In this document: positions 32,215 to 42,172 of the stretch, piece by piece
Layout: the number at the start of each line of letters is the position of its first letter
Numbering within the stretch: position 1 is the first letter of the stretch
Assembly (NCBI RefSeq): GCF_000716445.1
Contig: NZ_JNWK01000032.1
Span: forward strand, 1 to 64,000
DNA length: 64,000 nt
Direction of reading: 5' to 3'
Origin: Streptomyces wedmorensis
GTDB taxonomy: Bacteria; Actinomycetota; Actinomycetes; Streptomycetales; Streptomycetaceae
Notes under the pieces: generated by a model
Database searches by the model: none
Told to the model about the DNA's origin: nothing
Seen by the model: only the letters and a program-made list of their open reading frames with translations
Translations under genes and position numbers: made by a program

Positions 32215-33410
32215 GCGGCAACACGGAGCTGACCCAGCGGTGGCAGGGCGCTCTCATGAACAACTACGGCACGCCCCGGCTGCCGCTGGTCCGCGGCGAG
32301 GGCGCCAAGGTCTGGGACGCCGACGGCGCCGAGTACCTGGACTTCGTCGGCGGCATCGCCGTCAACGCGCTCGGCCACGGCCACCCGGCGGTCGTCGAGG
32401 CCGTCACCCGGCAGATCCAGAGCCTCGGCCACGTCTCCAACCTGTTCGTCGCCGCGCCGCCCGTCGAACTCGCCGAGCGGCTCCTGACGCTCTTCGGCAG
32501 GCCCGGCAAGGTCTTCTTCTGCAACTCGGGCGCCGAGGCCGTCGAAGGCGCGTTCAAGCTCGGCCGGCTCACCGGCCGCTCCCACATGGTCGCCACCCAG
32601 GGCGGTTTCCACGGCCGGACCATGGGAGCGCTCGCGCTCACCGGCCAGCCCGCCAAGCAGACGCCGTTCCTGCCGCTGCCCGGTGACGTCACCCACGTCC
32701 CGTACGGGGACGTCGAGGCGCTGCGGGCCGCGGTCACCGAGGACACCGCCCTCGTGATCATCGAGCCGATCCAGGGTGAGAACGGCGTCGTCGTCCCGCC
32801 GGCCGGATACCTCAAGGCCGCCCGGGAGATCACCCGCGCCACCGGCACCCTCCTCGTCCTCGACGAGGTCCAGACCGGCATCGGCCGGTGCGGCCACTGG
32901 TTCGAGTACCAGGCCCACGAGGGCGTCGAGCCGGATGTCGTGACCCTCGCCAAGGGCCTCGGCGGCGGCCTGCCGCTCGGCGCGACCGTCGCCTTCGGCG
33001 AGGCCGCGGAGCTCTTCGGGCCCGGCCACCACGGCACCACCTTCGGCGGGAACCCGGTCGCCTGCGCCGCCGGCCTCGCCGTCCTGGACACCCTCGGCGC
33101 GGACGCGGCACTCGACCACGTGAAGGCGGTCGGGGAGCGGTTGCGCCAGGGAATCGAGGGTCTGGGGCACCCGCTGGTCTCCCACGTCCGTGGTGCGGGC
33201 CTCCTGCTGGGTATCGTGCTCACCGAGCCCCTCGCACCGCAGGTGCAGCAGGCGGCTCAGGACGCCGGCCTCCTGGTGAACGCGCCCGCCCCCGATGTCG
33301 TACGGATCATGCCTTCGCTGCTCCTCACCGACGCCGAGGCGGATGCCTTCCTCCAGGCCCTGCCCGGAGTCCTCGACGTGGCGAACGGGCAAGGACGAAG
33401 CGGAGAATGA
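32211..33410 (+). CDS. argD: Acetylornithine aminotransferase
   Basis: PLP-dependent transaminase turning N-acetylglutamate semialdehyde into N-acetylornithine. 399 residues, class III aminotransferase fold. [18 protein letters not shown] is the phosphate-binding region, [15 protein letters not shown] holds the Asp contacting PLP nitrogen, and the Schiff-base Lys is in [17 protein letters not shown]. Translation is coupled to argB (ATGA overlap). argR begins 7 bases after its stop. Confidence 0.98.
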   Translation: MSGNTELTQRWQGALMNNYGTPRLPLVRGEGAKVWDADGAEYLDFVGGIAVNALGHGHPAVVEAVTRQIQSLGHVSNLFVAAPPVELAERLLTLFGRPGKVFFCNSGAEAVEGAFKLGRLTGRSHMVATQGGFHGRTMGALALTGQPAKQTPFLPLPGDVTHVPYGDVEALRAAVTEDTALVIIEPIQGENGVVVPPAGYLKAAREITRATGTLLVLDEVQTGIGRCGHWFEYQAHEGVEPDVVTLAKGLGGGLPLGATVAFGEAAELFGPGHHGTTFGGNPVACAAGLAVLDTLGADAALDHVKAVGERLRQGIEGLGHPLVSHVRGAGLLLGIVLTEPLAPQVQQAAQDAGLLVNAPAPDVVRIMPSLLLTDAEADAFLQALPGVLDVANGQGRSGE

Positions 33411-33417
33411 GACGACG

Positions 33418-33948
33418 ATGACCGACGCGCAGGAGAACGAGCACGGAGGGCCGTCCGTTCCGCAGACGCGCACCGCACGCCACCGCAGGATCGTCGACAT
33501 CCTCAACCGGCAGCCGGTGCGCTCGCAGAGCCAGCTCGCCAAGCTCCTCGCGGACGACGGGCTGAGCGTCACGCAGGCGACGCTCTCCCGGGACCTCGAC
33601 GAGCTGGGCGCGGTGAAGATCCGCAACACCGGCGGCGAGTTGATCTACGCGGTACCCAGCGAGGGCGGTTTCCGCACCCCGCAGGCCCCGCTCGGCGAGT
33701 CCGCCAAGGAAGAGCGCATGCGGCGGCTCTCCGGCGAACTGCTGATCTCCGCCGAGGCCTCGGCGAACCTGGTGGTCCTGCGGACCCCGCCGGGGGCGGC
33801 CCAGTTCCTCGCGTCGGCCATCGACCAGGCCGAACTGCACGCCATCCTCGGCACGATCGCGGGTGACGACACCCTCCTGCTCATCAGCCGCGACCCGACG
33901 GGCGGTCAGGCGCTCGCCGACCACCTGCTGAAGCTGGCACAGAAGTAA
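33418..33948 (+). CDS. argR: Arginine repressor
   Basis: Arginine-dependent hexameric DNA-binding regulator of the arginine genes. 176 residues. The N-terminal winged helix (about residues 15-85) has [47 protein letters not shown] split over helices, and the C-terminal oligomerisation/arginine-binding domain contains [25 protein letters not shown]. Start ATG is 7 bases after argD. The candidate ARG boxes before argG, argC and argH are its likely targets. Confidence 0.97.
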   Translation: MTDAQENEHGGPSVPQTRTARHRRIVDILNRQPVRSQSQLAKLLADDGLSVTQATLSRDLDELGAVKIRNTGGELIYAVPSEGGFRTPQAPLGESAKEERMRRLSGELLISAEASANLVVLRTPPGAAQFLASAIDQAELHAILGTIAGDDTLLLISRDPTGGQALADHLLKLAQK

Positions 33949-33980
33949 CCCGCGCGGCCCCGGGGCCCGGTACCGCGTGA

Positions 33981-34012
33981 TCGCCGCCGGACGCCTCGCG
34001 TTCCGGCGGCGA
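33981..34012. terminator. Terminator between argR and HEAT-like gene
   Basis: An 11-bp perfect stem (33981-33991 with 34002-34012) lies 32 bases after the argR stop and also downstream of the convergent gene, so it can be bidirectional. Confidence 0.75.
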
Positions 34013-34052
34013 CGCGCGTCCGGACGCGGGCACGGCGCTGCCCGGTCACCCC

Positions 34053-35324
34053 TCACCTGTCGGCGCGGTGCCGGTCGCGCCCGAAGAGGGAGCGGATGCC
34101 CCGGAGGGTCAGACGCCCCCGCGTGCGGTGCTCCCGGTCCGGAGCCGCCTCAGGGTGCGGCTCCGTCCCGGGCTCCTGCGCCGCCTCCTCGTACGTGCCC
34201 TTCGGCGGAGGGAGGAGGGCGCCGGTGGGGAAGTGGTCCGCCCACGGGGCCAACGCCCTCGCGGCCTCGCGTACGACCCGCGGGGAGTCGTCGGCGAGCA
34301 GCGGCGCGAGCCGCTGGAACCGGACGGCGTCGAGCACGCGCAGCCCCGCCACGGCGCCGGCCCGCACTCGCGGCCGCGGGTGCCCGGTGAGGGCCCAGAG
34401 CGTCTCCGCGTCCGTGGCGCGGTGGCCGCACTCGGCGAGGCCGAGCGGGGCGTCGGAGGGCACCGCGTCACCGGCCGCGCAGGCGGCGCGGTAGAGGGGC
34501 GCGGGGTCGGTGCCCGCCTGCCGCAGGGCCCAGCGCGCGCAGGCGCGGACGAGCGCGGAGCGGTCGTACAGGAACGGCTCCGCCTCACCGGCCCGCCCGG
34601 CCCGGCGCAGCGCCGTGACGCCCGCCGCGCGCACGCGGCCGAGCCGGGAGGCCAGCAGGGGGCCGAGGACGGTCTCGTCGACGTGGTCGCCGGCCGCGGC
34701 GAGCGCCGCGCTCGCGCACAGGTCCTGGACGACCACGTCGTGATCGGCGGCGGCGATCGCCGCGAGCCGGGCGGGAGGGAGCAGGCCGCGCTCGGCGGCG
34801 ATCCGGTGCGCGAGCCGCCGTACGGCGCGGTCCCCGCTGCCGAGCAGGACGTCCGTGTCGGCCGCGGACGCCTGCCGCACGCGCGCGGTCAGCAGCTCCC
34901 GGGCGTCGTCCCCGCGCAGCCGGTCGCCGGTGCGGAGCGCCACCGCCGTGAGGCGCCCGAGGGCCTCGGGCGGGAGCCCCGGGAGCTCCGCGCGCAGCAC
35001 GGCGCGGGCCCGGACGCGTACCGGACCGGCCCAGTCGGCGCAGCGGATGACGACCAGGGGGAGCAGCTCGGGGGAGTGGCGCACGTGGGGGAGGGCGGCC
35101 TCCCTGGTCCGGCCGTCGGGGCCGCAGAGGGCGACGGCGAGTTCCGGGGCGGTGGGCCCCCGGTCCGCGGCGGCGGGGAACCAGGTGTGGACGGCCGGTA
35201 TGCGGCGGCCCCATCGGAGGTCGGCCCGGATGCGCCGGTCGAGGTCCATCCATGCGTCCGGGTCGGAGCTGCGCAGGACCTGGGAGAGGCGGTCGGTGAC
35301 GTCGTCGAGGGCGGTGGTCGGCAT
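34053..35324 (-). CDS. HEAT-repeat-like protein of unknown function
   Basis: A 423-residue cytoplasmic protein, all-alpha by appearance. The sequence shows repeated Ala/Leu/Arg-rich helix pairs such as HVRHSPELLPLVVIRCADWAGPVRVRARAVLRAE and EPFLYDRSALVRACARWALRQAG, with a DSPRVVREAARALAPW unit near the C-terminus, typical of HEAT/armadillo scaffolds. No catalytic motif is visible. The C-terminal 60 residues are charged and probably disordered. It lies between argR and argH on the opposite strand; this insertion separates argH from the rest of the operon. Function is unknown. Confidence 0.75.
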   Translation of the reverse strand: MPTTALDDVTDRLSQVLRSSDPDAWMDLDRRIRADLRWGRRIPAVHTWFPAAADRGPTAPELAVALCGPDGRTREAALPHVRHSPELLPLVVIRCADWAGPVRVRARAVLRAELPGLPPEALGRLTAVALRTGDRLRGDDARELLTARVRQASAADTDVLLGSGDRAVRRLAHRIAAERGLLPPARLAAIAAADHDVVVQDLCASAALAAAGDHVDETVLGPLLASRLGRVRAAGVTALRRAGRAGEAEPFLYDRSALVRACARWALRQAGTDPAPLYRAACAAGDAVPSDAPLGLAECGHRATDAETLWALTGHPRPRVRAGAVAGLRVLDAVRFQRLAPLLADDSPRVVREAARALAPWADHFPTGALLPPPKGTYEEAAQEPGTEPHPEAAPDREHRTRGRLTLRGIRSLFGRDRHRADR

Positions 35325-35394
35325 GGGGTGGAGCGTAGGTCCGGCGCGGCGGCGGCCGCCGCTGTTTATCGGATGTACGAGCTCCGGGACCGCG

Positions 35395-35429
35395 TTGACA
35401 AAACATACGGTGCATTGCATAGTTATGCC
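35395..35429 (+). promoter_or_regulatory. argH promoter with ARG box
   Basis: TTGACA (35395-35400), a 17-base spacer and CATAGT (35418-35423) form a strong promoter. GCATTGCATAGTTATGC (35412-35428) has ARG-type half-sites overlapping the -10. The leader to the argH GTG is about 125 bases. Confidence 0.78.
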
Positions 35430-35543
35430 TACCGGAGGGGCGCGCGATCGCCGTCCGGCGCGACCCGGCGTGACCCGCACGCGTTGAACAGACAGTCTCC
35501 CCGTCCCAGGCCCGGGCGGGAGGCGGTCCACCCACTCTCCTGA

Positions 35544-36986
<1,443 letters not shown>

Positions 36987-37010
36987 TCCCGTACGGAGGT
37001 TCCGCACGTC

Positions 37011-37045
37011 ACCGAGCCGCCGCCCCTTCCGGGCGGCGGCTCGGT
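37011..37045 (+). terminator. argH terminator
   Basis: A perfect 15-bp stem (37011-37025 with 37031-37045) with a 5-base loop begins 25 bases after the argH stop. Confidence 0.88.
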
Positions 37046-37102
37046 GCGTTCCGTTCCGGTCTGCGTGGCCGCAGGTGTCGAGGCGTTCGGACGTCGAGGT
37101 GC

Positions 37103-37142
37103 CCAGGTGTCCAGGTGTCCAGGTGTCCAGGTGTCCAGGTGC
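37103..37142. repeat. Five tandem 8-bp repeats (CCAGGTGT)
   Basis: CCAGGTGT occurs at 37103, 37111, 37119, 37127 and, as CCAGGTGC, at 37135; a degenerate unit CGAGGTGC precedes. The array is intergenic between convergent argH and a GNAT gene. Eight is not a multiple of three, but no gene crosses it. Confidence 0.9.
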
Positions 37143-37168
37143 CCGTGCGTCCGGACGCACGGGCGTCC

Positions 37169-37735
37169 TCAGTCGCCCGTGCGCCGGACGTGCAGGTGGC
37201 CGTCTCGGGGGAAGGCCGGCGGCGTCGCCGGCAGCACGCGGTCGAAGGCGTAACCGCTCTTCGACGCGACCCGGCACGACGCCGGGTTGTCGACCTGGTG
37301 CAGCAGGTCGAGCCGCTCCAGGCCGTCGGGCCCGAAAGGCCCGAAGGCCCACTCCGTGAGCACCTCGAGCGCACGCGGGGCGACGCCCTTCCCACGCGCG
37401 TGCGCGGCGGTCCAGTAGCCCACCTCGGCCGCCGGGCCGCCGGGGGTGACCCCCTTGAGGACCGTGTTGCCCACCAGGGGTCCCTCCTCCCCGCCGGGTC
37501 CTTCCTCCAGGACCGCGAAGGCGAAGCGCTCCCCGCCGGCCCAGCCCGCCTGTTGGGTCTCCAGCCACCGTGCCCCGCCGGCCTCGTCGTCCACCCGGTG
37601 GCTCGTCCAGTGGCGCAGTACGGGATCCCGGCACGCCTCGATGAGCGAGGGGATGTCCCGCGCGGACCAAGGGCGGAGGACGAGGGCGGGGAGGGCCGGT
37701 GTCGCGGCGGCTCGCAGGGTGACGGAGGAGTTCAT
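37169..37735 (-). CDS. GNAT N-acetyltransferase (RimJ/RimL type)
   Basis: A 188-residue acetyltransferase of the type that modifies protein N-termini or small amines. The fold begins VLRPWSARDIPSLIEACRDP; acetyl-CoA-binding motif A is VGYWTAAHARGKGVAPRALEVLTEWAF, followed by DLLHQVDNPASCRVASKSGYAFD. Substrate unknown. ATG 37735 was chosen because it opens directly on the fold and the upstream frame overlaps the divergent operator. It is divergent from the TetR gene, so the palindrome at 37765-37784 could also influence it. Confidence 0.88.
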   Translation of the reverse strand: MNSSVTLRAAATPALPALVLRPWSARDIPSLIEACRDPVLRHWTSHRVDDEAGGARWLETQQAGWAGGERFAFAVLEEGPGGEEGPLVGNTVLKGVTPGGPAAEVGYWTAAHARGKGVAPRALEVLTEWAFGPFGPDGLERLDLLHQVDNPASCRVASKSGYAFDRVLPATPPAFPRDGHLHVRRTGD

Positions 37736-37764
37736 CGGCCGAGCATAGGACGTCACTCTCCAGG

Positions 37765-37784
37765 GTGAGACATTCATGTCTCAC
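37765..37784. promoter_or_regulatory. TetR operator palindrome
   Basis: GTGAGACA (37765-37772) and TGTCTCAC (37777-37784) form perfect 8-bp arms around a 4-base centre. A -10-like TATGAT (37791-37796) follows and lies 6 bases before the TetR ATG (37803), so the operator overlaps the expected -35 region and the transcript would be leaderless. Confidence 0.78.
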
Positions 37785-37802
37785 TTGGTGTATGATCGTC
37801 TC

Positions 37803-38354
37803 ATGGTAGTCGATCGCAACCAGGTGCTCCGCAGCGCCGCCGCCCTTCTCTCCCGTAAAGCGACCGCGACGATGGACGAGGTCGCCCGCGCGGCAGGGAT
37901 CGGCCGGGCCACGCTGCACCGCCAGTTCGCCGGGCGGGACGCGCTGGTCAGGGCGCTCGAAGCGCTCGGACTCGAGGAGCTGGAGCAGGCGCACGACCGG
38001 GCCCGGCTCGACGAGGGGCCCGAAGACGAGGCCGTCCGGCGACTCATCGCCGAGGTGGAGCCCGTCGCCCCGCTGCTCTCCTTCCTGGTCACCGAGAACC
38101 AGCTGTTCGAGGGCGACGAGCGGAACGAGGGATGGGAACGCATCGACGCCCGGATCGTGGCCCTCTTCCGGCGGGGCCAGGAGAACGGCGTGTTCCGGAT
38201 CGACCTGACCCCCGCCTGGCTGTCCGAGGCCTTCTACGGGCTGATCGGATCCGGCGCCTGGGCCGTACACGACGGCAGGGTCGCCGCCAAGGACTTCCAA
38301 TACATGATCGCCGAGCTGCTGCTCGGCGGAGCGCGCAGGAGCGTGGAGAAGTGA
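37803..38354 (+). CDS. TetR-family repressor
   Basis: A 183-residue regulator. The N-terminal helix-turn-helix (about residues 5-50) contains SAAALLSRKATATMDEVARAAGIGRATLHRQFAGRDAL across helices. The C-terminal ligand-binding region is variable. It should repress itself and the downstream MFS pump by binding the palindrome upstream and release on a pump substrate. The start has no ribosome site, consistent with a leaderless message. Its stop overlaps the MFS start by 4 bases. Confidence 0.9.
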   Translation: MVVDRNQVLRSAAALLSRKATATMDEVARAAGIGRATLHRQFAGRDALVRALEALGLEELEQAHDRARLDEGPEDEAVRRLIAEVEPVAPLLSFLVTENQLFEGDERNEGWERIDARIVALFRRGQENGVFRIDLTPAWLSEAFYGLIGSGAWAVHDGRVAAKDFQYMIAELLLGGARRSVEK

Positions 38355-39895
38355 GCACCAGCACCATCGGCACCAAGAGCCATATCGAGGGCGTGCACCG
38401 CCCCGGTCGGTGGCTCGCCCTTTCCGTGCTCGTCCTGGCCGTCCTGCTCGTGGCGGTCGACGCCACGGTGCTCGGGCTCGCCACCCCGTTCCTCTCCGAG
38501 GAACTGCAGCCGACCGGCACGCAGCTCCTGTGGATCGGTGACGTCTACTCGTTCGTCATCGCCGGACTCCTCGTCTCCATGGGCAGCCTCGGCGACCGCA
38601 TCGGCCGCAAGAAGCTGCTGCTGATCGGCGCCACCGCCTTCGGCGCCGTCTCGGTCCTGAACGCCTACGCGACCAGCCCCGAGATGATGATCGTGGCCCG
38701 CGCGCTCCTCGGCGTCGCCGGCGCGACCCTGATGCCGTCGACCCTCGCGCTCATCCGGAACCTCTTCCACGACCCGCGCGAGCGCAGCCTCGCCATCGGC
38801 ATCTGGGGTGCCATGGCCTCGGCCGGCGCCGCCGTCGGACCGGTCGTCGGCGGGTTCCTCCTGGAGCACTTCTGGTGGGGCTCGGTCTTCCTCATCAACC
38901 TGCCCGTCATGGCGGTCCTCGTCCTCGTCGGCATCAAGCTGATCCCCGAGTCGAAGAACCCGAACCCGGGCCCCTGGGACCTGCCCAGCGTCGCGCTCTC
39001 CCTCGTCGGCATGATCGGCCTGGTCTACGCGGTCAAGGAGCTTGCCTCGCACGGCCCGTCCCTGGACGCCGGCGCCGCCGCCGTCATCGGGCTCGGCGCC
39101 CTGACCTGGTTCGTCCGCAGGCAGCTCACCCTGCCGGCGCCGCTCCTGGACATGCGCCTCTTCCGCCACCGCGGCTTCTCCGGCGCCGTCCTCGCCGACC
39201 TGCTGACCATCCTCGGCCTCTCCGGCCTGGTCTTCTTCCTGTCCCAGTTCTTCCAGCTGGTCCAGGGCCGCCAGCCCCTGGAGGCCGGTCTCGCCGAACT
39301 CCCGGCGGCGATCGGCGCGGTGACGGCCGGTCTGATCGCGGGCCTCGTCGCCCGGCGCTTCTCCGTGCGGTCCGTGGTGGCCGGCGGTCTCGCGGCGGTC
39401 GGTCTGTCCCTGGCCGTCCTGACGACGCTCGACCAGCACACCGGGTACCCGCTGCTCGGCGCCGCCCTGCTCGTCGTCGGCGTGGGCGCCGGCTTCTCGT
39501 TCACCGTCACCGCCGACGTGATCCTCTCCAGCGTCCCGAAGGAGCAGGCCGGATCCGCCTCCGCCGTCTCCGAGACGGCGTACGAGCTCGGCGCCGCCCT
39601 CGGCATCGCGGTCCTCGGCTCCATCGTGACCGGGATCTACCAGGGATTCGCCACCCCGGCCGGCGTCCCCTCCGACGTCGCGGCGGCCGCCCACGAGTCG
39701 CTCGGCGGCGCGGTCGAGGCCTCCGGCGCCCTCGCCCCGGACACCGCGACGGCCCTGGTCTCCGCCGCCCAGGAGGCGTTCGTCGACGGCCTGCGGATCG
39801 CGGCCGGCGCCGGCGCCGCGGTCCTCCTCGCGACGGCGGTCGCGGCCTGGTTCCTGCTGAGGGGCCAGAAGCTGGAGGACGGCGTCGAGCACTGA
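38351..39895 (+). CDS. MFS drug/H+ antiporter (DHA2, 14 TM)
   Basis: A 514-residue inner-membrane efflux pump. About 14 hydrophobic helices are visible; the DHA2-type motif GSLGDRIGRKKLLL (motif A) lies after helix 2, and motif C-like GPVVGGFLLEHFWWGSVFLINLP occurs after helix 5. GTG 38351 overlaps the TetR stop, so pump and repressor are translationally coupled. This is a QacA/LfrA-like arrangement, probably exporting toxic organic compounds. Confidence 0.93.
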   Translation: MSTSTIGTKSHIEGVHRPGRWLALSVLVLAVLLVAVDATVLGLATPFLSEELQPTGTQLLWIGDVYSFVIAGLLVSMGSLGDRIGRKKLLLIGATAFGAVSVLNAYATSPEMMIVARALLGVAGATLMPSTLALIRNLFHDPRERSLAIGIWGAMASAGAAVGPVVGGFLLEHFWWGSVFLINLPVMAVLVLVGIKLIPESKNPNPGPWDLPSVALSLVGMIGLVYAVKELASHGPSLDAGAAAVIGLGALTWFVRRQLTLPAPLLDMRLFRHRGFSGAVLADLLTILGLSGLVFFLSQFFQLVQGRQPLEAGLAELPAAIGAVTAGLIAGLVARRFSVRSVVAGGLAAVGLSLAVLTTLDQHTGYPLLGAALLVVGVGAGFSFTVTADVILSSVPKEQAGSASAVSETAYELGAALGIAVLGSIVTGIYQGFATPAGVPSDVAAAAHESLGGAVEASGALAPDTATALVSAAQEAFVDGLRIAAGAGAAVLLATAVAAWFLLRGQKLEDGVEH

Positions 39896-39912
39896 CGCAC
39901 CCGGCGCACGCG

Positions 39913-39951
39913 AAGGTGCCCCGCACGACCATCGGCCGTGCGGGGCACCTT
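39913..39951. terminator. Terminator after MFS gene
   Basis: A 15-bp perfect stem (39913-39927 with 39937-39951) lies 17 bases after the MFS stop and just downstream of the convergent acyltransferase gene; it can be bidirectional. Confidence 0.88.
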
Positions 39952-39967
39952 CCTCCGTATGCGGGGG

Positions 39968-40639
39968 CTACGCGGCCTTCGCCTTCGTGGCGTACATGTC
40001 CACGTACTCCTGCCCGGAGAGGCGCATCACCTCGGCCATCACGGAGTCCGTCACGGCCCGCAGCACATAGCGGTCGCGGTCCATCCCGTCGTACCGGGAG
40101 AACTCCATCGGCTCACCGAAGCGGACCGTCACGCGGCCCGGCCGGGGGAGCCCCGCACCGCCCGGCTGGATCTTGTCGGTGCCGATCATCGCGAACGGGA
40201 TCACCGGAGCGCCGGTCATCAGGGTGAGCCGCGCGATGCCCGTACGGCCCCGGTACAGCCGGCCGTCGGGGGAGCGGGTGCCCTCCGGGTAGATCGAGAA
40301 GATCTTGCCCTCCTCGAGGACCCGGCGGCCGGTCATCAGGGCCGCCACACCGCCGCGGCCGCCGTCCCGGTCCACCGGGATCATGCCGACGCTGGTGAAG
40401 AACCAGGCCATCGCCCGGCCCTTGACGCCCTTGCCCGTCACGTACTCGTCCTTGCCGATGAAGTAGACCGGGCGGTCCAGGCAGATCGGCATGATCATCG
40501 AGTCGATGAAGGTCAGGTGGTTGCCCGCGAGGATGACGGGACCGGTGCCCGGGATGTTCTCGGCGCCCTCGACGCGGGGGCGGAACATCAGGCGCATGAC
40601 CGGCCCCAGCACTGCCTTGATGATCGCGAGACGGGACAA
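39968..40639 (-). CDS. 1-acylglycerol-3-phosphate acyltransferase-like (PlsC family)
   Basis: A 223-residue membrane-associated acyltransferase for phospholipid synthesis. The catalytic NHxxxxD motif is NHLTFID (H41, D46); the substrate-binding YPEGTRSPDG lies at about residues 117-126, and an N-terminal hydrophobic stretch may associate with the membrane. Exact acyl acceptor is unknown. It is convergent with the MFS gene and divergent from glycerophosphodiesterase, another lipid-related gene. Confidence 0.9.
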   Translation of the reverse strand: MSRLAIIKAVLGPVMRLMFRPRVEGAENIPGTGPVILAGNHLTFIDSMIMPICLDRPVYFIGKDEYVTGKGVKGRAMAWFFTSVGMIPVDRDGGRGGVAALMTGRRVLEEGKIFSIYPEGTRSPDGRLYRGRTGIARLTLMTGAPVIPFAMIGTDKIQPGGAGLPRPGRVTVRFGEPMEFSRYDGMDRDRYVLRAVTDSVMAEVMRLSGQEYVDMYATKAKAA

Positions 40640-40749
40640 CGGTTCCTCCGGTGAGACGCGGGTCAGTCGAGCGAGTCAGCGTGCGAGTCAGTCGGGCTGA
40701 CGGTGCAGCTGGCGACGATACTCGCGGGTCACCGTCGCCCGCACATCGG

Positions 40750-40782
40750 GTTCACGAAGTGGATACGCGGTGTTGACGTGTG
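40750..40782 (+). promoter_or_regulatory. Possible PhoP (PHO-box-like) direct repeats
   Basis: GTTCACGAAGT, GGATACGCGGT and GTTGACGTGTG are three consecutive 11-base units upstream of the glycerophosphodiesterase gene, reminiscent of Streptomyces PHO boxes. Only the first matches the core GTTCAC; the others are weak. Confidence 0.25.
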
Positions 40783-40883
40783 TTTCCGCCATGTTCGGCC
40801 GAGGTCTGCCGCCCGTAGGTGGTTCTTGCCTAGCGTCTGAACCCCCGATGACAGGTACGGGACACCACACAGGAGGAGTCTTC

Positions 40884-42065
40884 ATGACACAGGGTGCGCA
40901 GCCGAGCCCGGCACGCCGGACCGTTCTCGGAGCGGCCGGAGCGGCGGCGGTACTGGGGGCCGCGACGGTCCTCCCCGCCGGCACCGCCCACGCCGACGAG
41001 GCCCGGGGCGGCGAGAACCGAGGCGGCGGCCACGGCCGCGGCTACCGCTCCCTCCCCGCCCCCACCGTCATCGCCCACCGCGGCGCCAGCGGCTACCGGC
41101 CCGAGCACACCCTCGGCTCCTACCGGCACGCGCTCGACCTCGGCGCCCACGTCATCGAGCAGGACCTCGTCCCCACCAGGGACGGCCACCTCGTCTGCCG
41201 CCACGAGAACGACATCACCGGCACCACCGACGTCGCCGACCACCCCGAGTTCGCCTCCCGGAAGACCACCAAGAGCGTCGACGGCACCTCCCTCACCGGA
41301 TGGTTCACCGAGGACTTCACGCTCGCCGAGCTCAAGACCCTGCGGGCCAAGGAGCGCATCCCCGGCACCCGCCAGGAGAACACCCTCTACGACGGCCGCT
41401 GGACGATCCCCACCTTCGAGGAGGTGCTGCGCTGGGCCGAGGAGGAGGGCCGCCGCCGGGGTCGCGAGATCTGGCTGCACGTCGAGACCAAGCACCCCAC
41501 CTACTTCCGCGGCCTCGGCCTCGGCCTCGAGGAGCGGCTCGCCAGGCTCCTGCGCCGGTACGGACGCCACCGCGCGCACTCCCCGGTCTTCCTCCAGTCC
41601 TTCGAGCCGAGCAGCATCCAGCGCCTCGCGAAGCTGGTGGACTCCCCGCGCGTGGTCCTGCTCTCCGGCGCGGGCAGCCGCCCGTGGGACTTCGTCCAGG
41701 CCGGAGACCCGCGCACCGTCGCCGACCTGGTCACTCCGGCGGGCCTGCGCTGGATCGCCTCGTACGCGCAGGGCATCGGCCCCACCCTCGACCTGGTCAT
41801 CCCCAAGGACGCGAGCGGCCGGCTCGGCACCCCGACCGCCCTGGTCCGGGACGCGCACGCGGAGGGGCTGATCCTCCACCCGTACACGCACCGCAACGAG
41901 AACGCCTTCCTGCCCGCCGACTTCCGCCGCGGCACGGACCCGAACGCCTACGGCGACTCCTTCGGAGCCCTGAAGCGGTACCTGGAGACGGGCATCGACG
42001 GCATCTTCTCCGACAACACGGACACCGCCCTGCTCGCCGCCGCGGACTTCACCGCCCGCGACTGA
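40884..42065 (+). CDS. Secreted glycerophosphodiester phosphodiesterase (GlpQ-like)
   Basis: Hydrolyses glycerophosphodiesters to glycerol-3-phosphate and alcohol outside the cell. 393 residues. The N-terminal ARRTVLGAAGAAAVLGAATVL with an Ala-His-Ala cleavage region looks like a Tat signal (residues about 10-38). The GDPD barrel begins with the catalytic HRGASGYRPEHT (about 65-76), has EQDL and a HVETKH segment, and the end DGIFSDN. ATG follows GGAGGAG. Phosphate-limitation control is common for such genes; a weak PHO-like repeat is upstream. Confidence 0.92.
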   Translation: MTQGAQPSPARRTVLGAAGAAAVLGAATVLPAGTAHADEARGGENRGGGHGRGYRSLPAPTVIAHRGASGYRPEHTLGSYRHALDLGAHVIEQDLVPTRDGHLVCRHENDITGTTDVADHPEFASRKTTKSVDGTSLTGWFTEDFTLAELKTLRAKERIPGTRQENTLYDGRWTIPTFEEVLRWAEEEGRRRGREIWLHVETKHPTYFRGLGLGLEERLARLLRRYGRHRAHSPVFLQSFEPSSIQRLAKLVDSPRVVLLSGAGSRPWDFVQAGDPRTVADLVTPAGLRWIASYAQGIGPTLDLVIPKDASGRLGTPTALVRDAHAEGLILHPYTHRNENAFLPADFRRGTDPNAYGDSFGALKRYLETGIDGIFSDNTDTALLAAADFTARD

Positions 42066-42172
42066 GCCGCCAGGGGGCCGTACGGGTGGTCACCGCGCCC
42101 GCACGACCCCCTCCCGGGTGGTTTACGCCCCGCCCCGCAACCGCCGCCGCGCCACTCGGCATCGTGCCGGGC

